Origin: Mycobacterium sp. IS-3022
GTDB taxonomy: Bacteria > Actinomycetota > Actinomycetes > Mycobacteriales > Mycobacteriaceae
Assembly: GCF_001500065.1 (NCBI RefSeq)
Contig: NZ_LQIN01000001.1
Span: forward strand, 496,001-560,000
Length of the DNA: 64,000 nt
Direction: 5' to 3'
Made by a program: the position numbers and the translations under genes. Under the pieces are notes generated by a model, which ran no database searches, was not told the DNA's origin, and saw only the letters and a list, made by a program, of their open reading frames with translations. Shown piece after piece: positions 18,050 through 25,722 of the stretch. Within the stretch, counting starts at the first letter, position 1, and each line of letters opens with the position of its first letter.

Positions 18050-19573
18050 GTGACCGGCCCGCAGACCGATCCAGAACCCCGCGAAGAGTGTGGCGTATTC
18101 GGCGTGTGGGCGCCGGGTGAAGAGGTCGCCAAGCTCACCTACTACGGCCTGTATGCGCTTCAGCACCGTGGCCAGGAAGCCGCGGGGATCGCCGTCGCCG
18201 ACGGCTCCCAGGTGCTGGTCTTCAAGGATCTGGGGCTGGTCAGCCAGGTCTTCGACGAGCAGACGCTGGCCGCGATGGAAGGTCACGTCGCCATCGGACA
18301 CTGCCGCTACTCGACCAGCGGTTCGACGACTTGGGAGAACGCCCAGCCGGTGTTCCGCAACACCGCGGCGGGCACCGGCGTCGCGCTGGGACACAACGGC
18401 AACCTCGTCAACGCGGCCGAACTGGCCGCCCGCGCCCGCGAGGCCGGATTGCTCGGCACCAGGGGCGCTCCGGCGGCGACCACCGACTCCGACATCCTCG
18501 GCGCGCTGCTCGCCCACGGGGCGGCCGACGCCACGCTGGAGCAGGCCGCGCTGGAACTGCTGCCGACCGTTCGCGGCGCGTTCTGCCTGACGTGGATGGA
18601 CGAGAACACGCTGTATGCGGCGCGCGATCCGTACGGGGTGCGACCGTTGGCGTTGGGGCGGTTGGACCGCGGCTGGGTCGTCGCGTCGGAGACTGCGGCG
18701 CTCGACATCGTCGGCGCCTCGTTCGTCCGTGACATCGAGCCCGGTGAGTTGCTGGCCATCGACGCCGACGGGGTGCGCTCCACCCGGTTCGCCAACCCCG
18801 AACCCAAGGGCTGCGTCTTCGAATACGTCTATCTGGCGCGCCCGGACAGCACTCTGGCCGGCCGTTCGGTGCACGCCACCCGCGTCGACATCGGCCGCCG
18901 GCTGGCCAGGGAGATGCCGGTCGAGGCGGATCTGGTGATCGGCGTGCCGGAGTCGGGCACCCCCGCCGCGGTGGGTTATGCGCAGGAGTCCGGCATCCCC
19001 TACGGCCAAGGCCTGATGAAGAACGCCTACGTGGGACGTACGTTCATCCAACCGTCGCAGACCATCCGCCAACTCGGCATCCGGCTCAAGCTCAACCCGC
19101 TCAAGGAAGTGATTCGGGGTAAGCGGCTGATCGTCGTCGACGACTCGATCGTGCGCGGCAACACCCAGCGCGCCCTGATCCGGATGCTGCGCGAGGCGGG
19201 CGCCGTGGAGGTGCACGTCCGCATCGCGTCGCCGCCCGTCAAATGGCCGTGCTTCTACGGCATCGACTTCGCCACCCCGGCCGAACTGATCGCCAACGCC
19301 GTCGAGGACCAGGGGGAGATGCTCGAGGCGGTGCGCCACGCCATCGGCGCCGACACCCTCGGCTACATCAGCCAGCAGGGCATGATCGCCGCGACCGAGC
19401 AGCCCGCTTCGCGGTTGTGCAGCGCCTGCTTCGACGGCAAGTACCCGATCGAGTTGCCGGGCGAATCGGCGTTGGGCAAGAACGTGATCGAGCACATGCT
19501 CGCCACGGCCGCCAAGACCGGTGTGCCGCTGCAGTCCGACAACGACAACGTCTCGGCGCTGCGCAGGCCGTAA
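18050..19573 (+). CDS. purF: Amidophosphoribosyltransferase PurF
   Basis: PurF makes phosphoribosylamine from PRPP and glutamine, the first committed step of purine synthesis. The 507-residue protein begins with a short propeptide ending before Cys14 of ECGVFGVW, which becomes the N-terminal nucleophile. The PRPP loop is LIVVDDSIVRGNTQ near residue 365. Cysteines in EPKGCVFEY, KWPCFYG and RLCSACFDG match the [4Fe-4S] ligands of the Bacillus-type enzyme. The start is GTG; a TAGACT about 40 bases upstream may be the -10 box. purM follows downstream with one gene on the other strand between. Confidence 0.97.
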   Translation: MTGPQTDPEPREECGVFGVWAPGEEVAKLTYYGLYALQHRGQEAAGIAVADGSQVLVFKDLGLVSQVFDEQTLAAMEGHVAIGHCRYSTSGSTTWENAQPVFRNTAAGTGVALGHNGNLVNAAELAARAREAGLLGTRGAPAATTDSDILGALLAHGAADATLEQAALELLPTVRGAFCLTWMDENTLYAARDPYGVRPLALGRLDRGWVVASETAALDIVGASFVRDIEPGELLAIDADGVRSTRFANPEPKGCVFEYVYLARPDSTLAGRSVHATRVDIGRRLAREMPVEADLVIGVPESGTPAAVGYAQESGIPYGQGLMKNAYVGRTFIQPSQTIRQLGIRLKLNPLKEVIRGKRLIVVDDSIVRGNTQRALIRMLREAGAVEVHVRIASPPVKWPCFYGIDFATPAELIANAVEDQGEMLEAVRHAIGADTLGYISQQGMIAATEQPASRLCSACFDGKYPIELPGESALGKNVIEHMLATAAKTGVPLQSDNDNVSALRRP

Positions 19574-20530
19574 CTACCGGCCGACGTGGGCCCAGCGCGG
19601 ATCGCCGGGCAGCGGGCCGCGCTGCAACGCCTTCGCCACCGCGTCGCGATAACCCGTCAGGCCGCCGGGCGGCGGCGCGATGACGTCATCGATGTCGTGG
19701 TTGGCCATCACCGCCTCGCACTCCAGCGACTCGACGAGCGGGCGTGCCAGCGCCCCGGGCAGCGGCGTCACCAACCCGATCCACCAACTCGCCAACGTCG
19801 GTGTCAGCCAAGGTAAGTCGATGATCAGCCGCCGTCGCAGACCGGCCACTTCGGCGTACACCTGCATCGCCTCCTGGTATTCGAGCACGTCGGGTCCGCC
19901 GATATCCCATGTGCGCGATGCCGGCACCGGCGCAGCGGCGGCCCCGGCCAGATAGTGCAGCGCGTCGTCGATCGCGATCGGCTGAATCTTGTTGTGCACC
20001 CACCTTGGTGTCGTCATCACCGGCAAGCGGTTGGTCAGGTGCCGGATCATCTCGAACGACGCCGATCCGGATCCGATCACGATTCCGGCCTGCAGGACGA
20101 CGGTCTCGATGCCGGACCCGATCAGGATCTCGCCGACGTCGGTCCGCGACCGCAGATGCGGCGACAGGTCGGCTTCTGCCGGGTGCAGGCCGCCCAGATA
20201 CACCAACCGCCTGATTCCCACGTCGCGTGCAGCGTCGACGACGTTGCGGGCCGACCGGGCCTCTTCTTCGACGAAATTGGGTGAGGTGCCCATTGAGTGC
20301 ACCAGGTAGTAGACGACGTCCATGCCCTCGAACGCGTCGCGCAGCGACTCCGTTTCGCCGAGGTCGCCGCGTGCCACTTCGGCCCGGTCGCGCCACGGCG
20401 CGTCGTCGAGTTTGTCGGGGTCACGCGCCAACGCCCGCACCGCGTGACCGCGGTCGAGCAGGGCGGGCACCAACCGGCCGCCGATGTAGCCGGTCGCACC
20501 CGTCACCAAGCAGCGAATCGCGTCTGTCAC
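19574..20530 (-). CDS. NAD(P)H-binding SDR-like protein
   Basis: This is a 318-residue atypical SDR. The nucleotide motif VTGATGYIGGRLVPALL is at residues 8-24 from the chosen start, and ARDPDKL follows the second strand. The body (YYLVHSMGT, GDLGETESLRDAF) resembles NmrA/complex I assembly-type SDRs, which often bind NADP without turning over a substrate. Two consecutive GTG codons (20530 and 20533) are possible starts; the longer frame to 20644 would overlap purM. It converges on purF with no gap. Confidence 0.8.
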   Translation of the reverse strand: MTDAIRCLVTGATGYIGGRLVPALLDRGHAVRALARDPDKLDDAPWRDRAEVARGDLGETESLRDAFEGMDVVYYLVHSMGTSPNFVEEEARSARNVVDAARDVGIRRLVYLGGLHPAEADLSPHLRSRTDVGEILIGSGIETVVLQAGIVIGSGSASFEMIRHLTNRLPVMTTPRWVHNKIQPIAIDDALHYLAGAAAAPVPASRTWDIGGPDVLEYQEAMQVYAEVAGLRRRLIIDLPWLTPTLASWWIGLVTPLPGALARPLVESLECEAVMANHDIDDVIAPPPGGLTGYRDAVAKALQRGPLPGDPRWAHVGR

Positions 20531-20601
20531 CACGGCGGGATCGCCGGTTTGGCACTCGGGCAAACCCAAGAAGGCGGTTACCGCGGCGCGGCGAACACCG
20601 G

Positions 20602-20607
20602 TAGCCT
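20602..20607 (+). promoter_or_regulatory. -10 box (TAGCCT) of purM
   Basis: TAGCCT ends eight bases before the purM ATG, so the transcript is probably leaderless. Confidence 0.45.
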
Positions 20608-20615
20608 TTATCGCG

Positions 20616-21689
20616 ATGAGCGAACGCGCCGAACCTGCCGGCATCTCCTACGCGTCGGCCGGGGTCGACATCGAAGCCGGTGACCGGGCCGTCGAACTCC
20701 TCAAACCACTCGCCGAGAAGGCCACCAGGCCCGAGGTGCGCGCCGGCATCGGCGGCTTTGCGGGGCTGTTCGCGCTGCGCGGCGGTTACCGGGAACCGGT
20801 GCTGGCCTCGTCGACCGACGGCGTCGGCACCAAACTGGCGGTCGCGCAGGCCATGGACAAGCACGACACGGTCGGAATCGACCTGGTCGCGATGGTCGTC
20901 GACGACCTCGTGGTCTGTGGCGCAGAACCGCTGTTCCTGCAGGACTACATCGCGGTCGGGCGCACGGTTCCCGAGCGGATCGGCGAACTGGTGGCCGGCA
21001 TCGCCAACGGTTGCCAGCTGGCCGGTTGCGCGCTGCTGGGCGGCGAGACGGCCGAGCATCCCGGCCTGATGGCGCCCGACCACTACGACATCTCCGCGAC
21101 CGGGGTGGGCATCGTCGAGGCCGACGACGTGCTCGGTCCGGACCGGGTCAAGCCCGGGGACGTGCTCATCGCGATGGCCTCGACCGGCCTGCACTCCAAC
21201 GGCTATTCACTGGCCCGCAAGGTGCTGCTGGAAATCGACCGGATGAACTTGGCCGGTCACGTCGAAGAGTTCGGTCGCACGCTGGGCGAAGAACTGCTGG
21301 AGCCGACCCGCATCTACGCCAAGGACTGCCTGGCCCTGGCCGCCGAGACGCAGGTACGCACCTTCTGCCACGTCACCGGCGGCGGGTTGGCCGGCAATCT
21401 CGAGCGGGTGGTCCCGCACGGGCTGGTCGCCGAGATCGACCGCGGCACTTGGACGCCGGCACCGGTGTTCGCGATGATCGGGCAACGGGGACGGGTCGAG
21501 CGCAGTGAGATGGAGAAGACCTTCAACATGGGTGTCGGGATGGTCGCGGTCGTCGCACCGGAGGACACCGACCGCGCGTTGGCCATCCTGACCGCGCGTC
21601 ACCTGAATTGCTGGACGCTGGGCACCGTCAAGAAGGGCGGCAAGAACGGTCCCCGAGCCAGGCTCGTGGGTCAGCACCCGCGCTTCTGA
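20616..21689 (+). CDS. purM: Phosphoribosylformylglycinamidine cyclo-ligase PurM
   Basis: PurM (AIR synthetase) closes the imidazole ring in step five of purine synthesis, using ATP. The 357-residue protein has SYASAGVDIEAGDRAVE at the N-terminus, LASSTDGVGTKL in the ATP site, and GGETAEHPG near residue 145, all standard. The ATG is preceded by a leaderless-type -10 box. It stands alone, convergent with the DUF3073 gene whose end is 15 bases away. With purS, purQ, purL and purF this covers three pathway steps in one 17-kb stretch. Confidence 0.97.
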   Translation: MSERAEPAGISYASAGVDIEAGDRAVELLKPLAEKATRPEVRAGIGGFAGLFALRGGYREPVLASSTDGVGTKLAVAQAMDKHDTVGIDLVAMVVDDLVVCGAEPLFLQDYIAVGRTVPERIGELVAGIANGCQLAGCALLGGETAEHPGLMAPDHYDISATGVGIVEADDVLGPDRVKPGDVLIAMASTGLHSNGYSLARKVLLEIDRMNLAGHVEEFGRTLGEELLEPTRIYAKDCLALAAETQVRTFCHVTGGGLAGNLERVVPHGLVAEIDRGTWTPAPVFAMIGQRGRVERSEMEKTFNMGVGMVAVVAPEDTDRALAILTARHLNCWTLGTVKKGGKNGPRARLVGQHPRF

Positions 21690-21704
21690 GCCTCAGCTCC
21701 GAGC

Positions 21705-21884
21705 TCAGCGGCGCCAGTCGTCGTCGTCGACCCAGTCGTCGGCCACCGGGTCGGTACCGGCCATGTCGTCTTCGGGAGCGCCCGACAGCTCGCGCTGAAG
21801 CCGCTCGAAGTCGGTCTGCGGTGAGCTGTATTTGAGCTCACGAGCAACCTTGGTCTGCTTTGCCTTTGCCCGGCCGCGGCCCAT
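21705..21884 (-). CDS. DUF3073 small acidic protein
   Basis: This 59-residue protein matches the actinobacterial DUF3073 family and Rv0810c by position. It begins with a strongly basic MGRGRAKAKQTKVARELKYS and ends with a very acidic stretch of Asp and Trp (DDWVDDDDWRR). A family role is not known to me. The gene is easy to miss because of its size. The ATG at 21884 follows a run of G. It converges on purM. Confidence 0.88.
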   Translation of the reverse strand: MGRGRAKAKQTKVARELKYSSPQTDFERLQRELSGAPEDDMAGTDPVADDWVDDDDWRR

Positions 21885-22011
21885 GGGGGGACCCCCTCGC
21901 GCAATAACGGAGCGGCCCGATTTGCAGGCGGCTCCGATCTGATCTGTCTATTTATCGTCCTGCCGACACTTTACCGTGCCTGGCTGCGGTGCGCTGCCAG
22001 GCCCTCGGCGG

Positions 22012-23088
22012 TCAGCGGTTTCCGCCGCGCAGCTGTTCGACCGCGCGACGCCCGGCACCTGCGACGTCGGGCGGCGGCATCGAGTCCGCGTCGATCAGAG
22101 CGGGCACTCCTGCGACGGTGAGTTCGGTCTCCGGCGGCAGCCCTCGCTTGAGCAGTGCCAGCGCGACGGGGCCTTCGTCCACGTGGTCGACCACGGTGCC
22201 GAGCCGACCGACCGTCCGGCCGCCGGCGAGCACCGGGTCGCCGGTGCTGGGCCGGTCCGTCGAACCGTCGAGATACAACCGCACCAGCATCCGCGGCGGT
22301 TTACCCAGGTTGTGCACCCGGGCGACGGTCTCCTGCCCTCGGTAGCAGCCCTTGTCCAGATGCACGGCGGGGCCGATCCAGCCGACCTCGTGCGGGATCG
22401 TCCGCTCGTCGGTGTCCACACCCAGCCGCGGGCGAAGCGCGGCCACCCGGTGGGCCTCGTAGGCCCACACCCCGGCGGGCCGGACCCCGGCATCGTCGAG
22501 TCGCCGGCGCCAGCGGTCGACCTGTTCGCGGGGCACCACGAGGTCGAGTTCGAGCGCCGATCCGCCGAGGCGACGCAGGAAGCCGCCTTCGGGACGCGCG
22601 ACGGCCGTGCGTTCCGCCGGCAGCGAACCGACACCGAGCGCGTCGAGCACCGCGGCGTCGGCCAACCGCGGTCCGAGCAGGGACAGCACCGCCAGGTCGG
22701 CCGGTTCGACCGCGACGTCGGACCAGAACACCATCTTGCGCAGGTAGCTCAGCAGCGCCTCACCGCGCCACGCTTCGGTGTCGAGATAGGTGACGCCGCC
22801 GAGTTCGGTTTGCAGCCAGTGATCTTCGACACGGCCCTGGCCGTCGAGGCTGAGATTTTCGGTGACCGTGCCGTCGCTCATGTCGCTGACGTGCTGGGTG
22901 GTCAGATTGTGCAGCCACGTCTTGCGGTCGCTGCCGGTGAGGGTGAGCACAGCGCGGTGTGAGCGGTCCACGACGACCGCCGCGTCCGCCGCCGCCCGTT
23001 GCTCGGCCAGCGGATCGCCGTAGTGCCAGACGGCGCCGGCGTCGGGTCCGGTGTCGGCTGCGGGGACGGCTGACCCAGAGAATGTCAC
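22012..23088 (-). CDS. ygfZ: YgfZ/GcvT-like folate-binding protein
   Basis: This 358-residue protein corresponds to Rv0811c. It has the YgfZ signature KGCYRGQETVARVHN near residue 240, which marks the folate-dependent iron-sulfur maintenance proteins related to the glycine cleavage T-protein. The N-terminal DRSHRAVLTLTGSDR is typical of the fold. These proteins help repair or assemble certain Fe-S enzymes using tetrahydrofolate (family knowledge). The start is GTG at 23088. Divergent to it lies the folate-pathway gene pabC, 51 bases away. Confidence 0.9.
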   Translation of the reverse strand: MTFSGSAVPAADTGPDAGAVWHYGDPLAEQRAAADAAVVVDRSHRAVLTLTGSDRKTWLHNLTTQHVSDMSDGTVTENLSLDGQGRVEDHWLQTELGGVTYLDTEAWRGEALLSYLRKMVFWSDVAVEPADLAVLSLLGPRLADAAVLDALGVGSLPAERTAVARPEGGFLRRLGGSALELDLVVPREQVDRWRRRLDDAGVRPAGVWAYEAHRVAALRPRLGVDTDERTIPHEVGWIGPAVHLDKGCYRGQETVARVHNLGKPPRMLVRLYLDGSTDRPSTGDPVLAGGRTVGRLGTVVDHVDEGPVALALLKRGLPPETELTVAGVPALIDADSMPPPDVAGAGRRAVEQLRGGNR

Positions 23089-23125
23089 ACGTCAACTCTA
23101 CGTTCGGCGCTCGACGGGTCGCGGC

Positions 23126-23131
23126 TACGCT
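23126..23131 (+). promoter_or_regulatory. -10 box (TACGCT) of pabC-like gene
   Basis: TACGCT ends eight bases before the ATG at 23140, consistent with a leaderless mRNA. Confidence 0.4.
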
Positions 23132-23139
23132 GTGGGCCC

Positions 23140-24027
23140 ATGGCTGGCGAACCCGGGGTCGTGGTGACGCTGGACGGGCGGTTGCACGATCCGGCGGCGC
23201 CGCTGCTGCACGCCGACGACCTCGCAGCGGTACGCGGCGACGGTGTCTTCGAGACGCTGCTGATCCGCAACGGCCGGCCCTGCCTGCTCGAAAGCCACCT
23301 GGCCCGGCTCAGCCAGTCGGCGCGGATGACCGACTTGCCTGCACCCGACCTGCCGCGGTGGCGGGCCGCGGTGTCCGCAGCGGTCGAGGAATGGAACGCG
23401 CGCGCCGTCGGCGAGGGCGTTCTGCGGCTGGTGTACAGCCGGGGCCGCGAAGGCGGGTCGCCCCCGACGGCGTTCGCCACGATCGGCACGTTGCCGGCGC
23501 GGGTGGCCCACGTGCGCCGCCACGGGCTTGCGGCGCTGACGCTGCCCCGCGGACTACCGACCGAGGGCACCGCCGAGATGCCCTGGCTGCTGGCCGGCGC
23601 GAAGACGTTGTCGTACGCGGTGAACATGGCCGCGCTGCGGCATGCCGAGCGCTACGGCGCCGGCGATGTGATCTTCGTCGGCGCCGACGGTTACCTCCTC
23701 GAGGGACCGCGTTCGACGGTGGTGATCGCCGCCGAGTCCGAACCGGGCGCGGGCGACGTCGCGTTCTTCACGCCGCCGCCGTGGTTTCCGATCCTGCGTG
23801 GCACCACGCAGCAGGCGCTGTTCGAGGTGGCGCGCAACAAGGGGTACGACTGCGACTACCGCTTGTTGCGACCCACGGATCTACTTACCGCTCAAGGTGT
23901 TTGGCTGGTGTCGAGTATCACACTGGCCGCGCGGGTGCACACCCTCGACGGCAGAGCGCTGCCGCCGAGCCCATTGGCGGCGGAATTCGCCGAACTCGTC
24001 GACGTCGCAATCGTCAGCGATCGCTGA
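23140..24027 (+). CDS. pabC: Aminodeoxychorismate lyase-like class IV aminotransferase
   Basis: This is a 295-residue PLP enzyme of fold type IV, matching Rv0812. Visible parts are RGDGVFETLLI near residue 30, the PLP-lysine segment LLAGAKTLSYAVNMA near residue 155, and the phosphate-cup region LLEGPRSTVVIA near residue 190. PabC releases p-aminobenzoate for folate; branched-chain or D-amino-acid aminotransferases share the fold, so the exact activity is an inference. It is followed by a 289-base gap that holds a short ORF and RNA hairpins. Confidence 0.82.
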   Translation: MAGEPGVVVTLDGRLHDPAAPLLHADDLAAVRGDGVFETLLIRNGRPCLLESHLARLSQSARMTDLPAPDLPRWRAAVSAAVEEWNARAVGEGVLRLVYSRGREGGSPPTAFATIGTLPARVAHVRRHGLAALTLPRGLPTEGTAEMPWLLAGAKTLSYAVNMAALRHAERYGAGDVIFVGADGYLLEGPRSTVVIAAESEPGAGDVAFFTPPPWFPILRGTTQQALFEVARNKGYDCDYRLLRPTDLLTAQGVWLVSSITLAARVHTLDGRALPPSPLAAEFAELVDVAIVSDR

Positions 24028-24094
24028 ACGCTGAAACGGCCGAAATTCGGTTGTCGCCTCTCACTCGCGCGGGTACCGTCGCTCGTACACAGGG

Positions 24095-24107
24095 AAGGAG
24101 GTGGTCC
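24095..24107 (+). promoter_or_regulatory. Unusually extended Shine-Dalgarno sequence
   Basis: AAGGAGGTGGTCC matches the complement of the bacterial 16S rRNA 3' tail (AAGGAGGTGATCC) at twelve of thirteen positions, far more than normal mycobacterial genes show. The following codons are ATT (24111) and TTG (24114), at spacings of about 9 and 12 bases from GGAGG. Confidence 0.7.
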
Positions 24108-24110
24108 GAG

Positions 24111-24152
24111 ATTTTGAGTGACTTATGGACTTGTGAGGTGGCTGCGAGCTAG
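24111..24152 (+). CDS. Mini-ORF, 12-13 codons, possible leader peptide
   Basis: Starting at TTG 24114 the peptide is LSDLWTCEVAAS, then TAG at 24150-24152; ATT 24111 would add one residue. It contains one Trp and one Cys. The reasons to take it seriously are the 13-base Shine-Dalgarno match and the hairpin that overlaps its last codons. It could be a leader peptide, a ribosome-trapping RNA or a short functional peptide. No downstream gene on this strand is obviously regulated, since the next genes are convergent. Confidence 0.45.
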   Translation: MLSDLWTCEVAAS

Positions 24153-24219
24153 CAGCGCCAGGGGATGAGCTGACGGCTCTTCGCGTTCTGCGCGCACTGG
24201 CGAATTCCCCGCAGTCACC

Positions 24220-24272
24220 CGGCCCCCGAGCCCCTCGGTCTTGTCCGCCAGGAACACACGGCTCGGGGGCCG
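24220..24272. terminator. Strong 13-bp stem hairpin
   Basis: The arms CGGCCCCCGAGCC and GGCTCGGGGGCCG are perfectly complementary, with a 27-base loop. It sits between convergent transcripts and could end either or both. A U-run is lacking, as is common in mycobacteria. Confidence 0.6.
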
Positions 24273-24316
24273 CCCCATACCTGGGGGCGAATCGGTAACG
24301 AGCCGTTGCGGTTTGC

Positions 24317-24574
24317 TCAGCCGGCGGGTCCGGGCGCGAACGACGCGCAAGCCTGCATGGCCCGATGCCAGGTGTCGGGATCGACGCCCGACGGCGGAGC
24401 GGCCGCAGGACCGGGAGCGGCGGGCACCCCGTGGTCGTTGAGGCACTGCGCCAGCGACCCGTGGCCGGCCGGGGCGTTCGATGTGGTGGTCTGCTGCTCG
24501 GCCGGCGGGTCCGATGCGCAGCCGGCCAGGATCGCGGCCGCGACGACGCCGGTGGCGAGCCAGATCGCCCGCAT
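24317..24574 (-). CDS. Small lipoprotein
   Basis: This 85-residue protein has a short signal peptide ([19 protein letters not shown]) with a lipobox ILAGC, so Cys19 should be acylated and the protein anchored in the membrane. The mature part is proline- and alanine-rich with two further Cys (LAQCLNDHG and QACASF). Its ATG overlaps the stop of the nitrobindin gene (ATGA), so it is the last gene of the sulfur-linked unit. Function unknown. Confidence 0.75.
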   Translation of the reverse strand: MRAIWLATGVVAAAILAGCASDPPAEQQTTTSNAPAGHGSLAQCLNDHGVPAAPGPAAAPPSGVDPDTWHRAMQACASFAPGPAG

Positions 24575-25203
24575 CAGCCGACGAACCTCGACAGCCGGGC
24601 CGACAGGTGCGGAACCAGGCCGCCGTCGGCGTCGACGCGCTCCTCGACGTACGCGAGATCGCCGCCCTCGACGATGCCGTAGAGCCGTTTCGCCCCACCG
24701 ACCAGCATCCCGGACTTACTGCGCGCCAACGCATCGGTGACGAGTTCCCACGACGACTGGGTGAGCGGACGGCCGTAGAACAGCTCGATGTAGCCGGCGG
24801 AATGGGCCAACAGCAGTTCGATGGCCTGCGACTCGGACGGATCAGCCGGGTCGTTGACGAACCGCCAGTAGCCCGACTCGCGAAGCGACGGCTGGTCATA
24901 GTCGCCCGACTCGGTCAGCCGCCACGAGCGCGCTTCCCAGATCAGGTAGTCGCCGCCGTCGTGGGAGACCACGATCTGCTGGCCGAACCGGTAGTCGCCG
25001 TCGGTACCGCGGCCCTCACCCTCACCGCGCCAGACTCCGACCAGCGGCAGCAGCGCCAGCAGCGCGTCGTTGAGGTTCACGCCTTCGCGCAGATTGGCGG
25101 TGTCGGACGGCGCCGGCAGATCACCGAAGACCGGGATGTTCCGCGCGGCTGTCGTTTTCGCGCGTTCGGCGGCCGCCGCTACTGCGTCGTCCCCCGACGT
25201 CAC
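24574..25203 (-). CDS. Nitrobindin-like haem protein
   Basis: This 209-residue protein matches Rv0813c, a nitrobindin: a ten-stranded beta-barrel that binds ferric haem and nitric oxide or peroxynitrite (established for the family). The hallmark GVWRGEGEG is near residue 56, and the barrel strands ([21 protein letters not shown]) are clear. The haem-binding proximal His is expected near the C-terminus, where [11 protein letters not shown] fits. The start is GTG, overlapping the upstream stop. Sulfur genes lie upstream. Confidence 0.87.
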   Translation of the reverse strand: MTSGDDAVAAAAERAKTTAARNIPVFGDLPAPSDTANLREGVNLNDALLALLPLVGVWRGEGEGRGTDGDYRFGQQIVVSHDGGDYLIWEARSWRLTESGDYDQPSLRESGYWRFVNDPADPSESQAIELLLAHSAGYIELFYGRPLTQSSWELVTDALARSKSGMLVGGAKRLYGIVEGGDLAYVEERVDADGGLVPHLSARLSRFVG

Positions 25204-25298
25204 GACTCGTCGGTGATCAGCCGGTACAGCGCGTACAACGCGAACCAGGTGATAACCCCCGTCGCGGCCACGAGCAAGAGTTCGAAGAACAGCACCAC
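25200..25298 (-). CDS. 32-residue single-pass membrane peptide
   Basis: GTG at 25298 opens a 32-codon frame: a hydrophobic stretch ([20 protein letters not shown]) then [12 protein letters not shown]. It should span the membrane once. The -10 box TAGACT (25306-25311) ends seven bases before the GTG, a good leaderless promoter. The stop TGA overlaps the nitrobindin GTG (GTGA), which argues for coupled translation. No function is recognised. Confidence 0.65.
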   Translation of the reverse strand: MVLFFELLLVAATGVITWFALYALYRLITDES

Positions 25299-25305
25299 GG
25301 GGTGC

Positions 25306-25311
25306 AGTCTA
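25306..25311 (-). promoter_or_regulatory. -10 box (TAGACT), internal leaderless promoter
   Basis: Read on the minus strand, TAGACT lies seven bases before the GTG of the 32-residue membrane peptide. It could drive that gene, nitrobindin and the lipoprotein independently of the sulfurtransferase operon. Confidence 0.5.
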
Positions 25312-25418
25312 TCCTCCGGCTCGTCGCCGGGTTCGCCGGGCCCAGCCCGCCGAATCTGAACCTGTGCGCGAGATTTTCACGAATTCTCAAGCACAAGCTC
25401 AGTTTCGACGTAGAACGG

Positions 25419-25721
25419 CTAGGCGACCTTGACGTCGACCTCGTGGATCCCCGCACCGGACGGCGCCACGACGGCATCCCCGTTGCCGACCTTCGACAAC
25501 GCGCGCAGCGTCCACGTGCCGGGTGCGGCGAAGAACCGGAAGTCGCCGGTGGCCGAGGCGACCACCTCGGCGGTGAACTCGTCAGAGCTGTCCAGCAGCC
25601 GCACGAACGCGCCGCCGACGGCCTGTCCCGACCCGTCCACGACGCGGCCGGTGATCACCGTCTCCTTCTCCAAGTCGACGCTGGCGGGCAACGTCAGGCC
25701 TTGTTTCGGGGCAGAGCACAT
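25419..25721 (-). CDS. sseC2: SseC-like DUF1416 protein
   Basis: This 100-residue protein matches SseC (DUF1416), encoded next to thiosulfate sulfurtransferase in mycobacteria. It has a CNA-B/carboxypeptidase regulatory-like beta-sandwich pattern (ITGRVVDGSGQAVGGAFVRLLD, FRFFAAPGTWTLRAL). The protein begins MCSAPKQG. The start at 25721 lies one base after the cysA2 stop, so the pair is coupled. A role in sulfur transfer is inferred from the conserved pairing. The frame extends upstream inside cysA2 but without family character. Confidence 0.88.
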   Translation of the reverse strand: MCSAPKQGLTLPASVDLEKETVITGRVVDGSGQAVGGAFVRLLDSSDEFTAEVVASATGDFRFFAAPGTWTLRALSKVGNGDAVVAPSGAGIHEVDVKVA

Positions 25722-25722
25722 A

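Larger units (their letters stand above)
24073..24272 (+). ncRNA. Candidate structured small RNA/leader with mini-ORF
   Basis: The gap between pabC and the convergent lipoprotein gene contains, in order: a possible -10 box (TACCGT, 24074-24079), an exceptional ribosome site, a 12-13 codon ORF, a hairpin over its stop codon (about 24139-24160), and a perfect 13-bp inverted repeat (24220-24232 with 24260-24272). This arrangement looks like a short transcript with its own end. I cannot assign it to a named RNA family. The boundaries are estimates. Confidence 0.45.

Noticed and set aside
17633..19495. 620-codon open frame on the minus strand
   Set aside because: It lies antisense to purF and the sterol-carrier-like gene; the sequence is rich in Arg, Asp and His without domain character. 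High-GC third positions keep antisense frames open.
24111..24272. tmRNA or 6C RNA
   Set aside because: There is no tRNA-like end or tag peptide of the mycobacterial tmRNA type, and I cannot find the paired six-C loops that define 6C RNA, so I left it unnamed.
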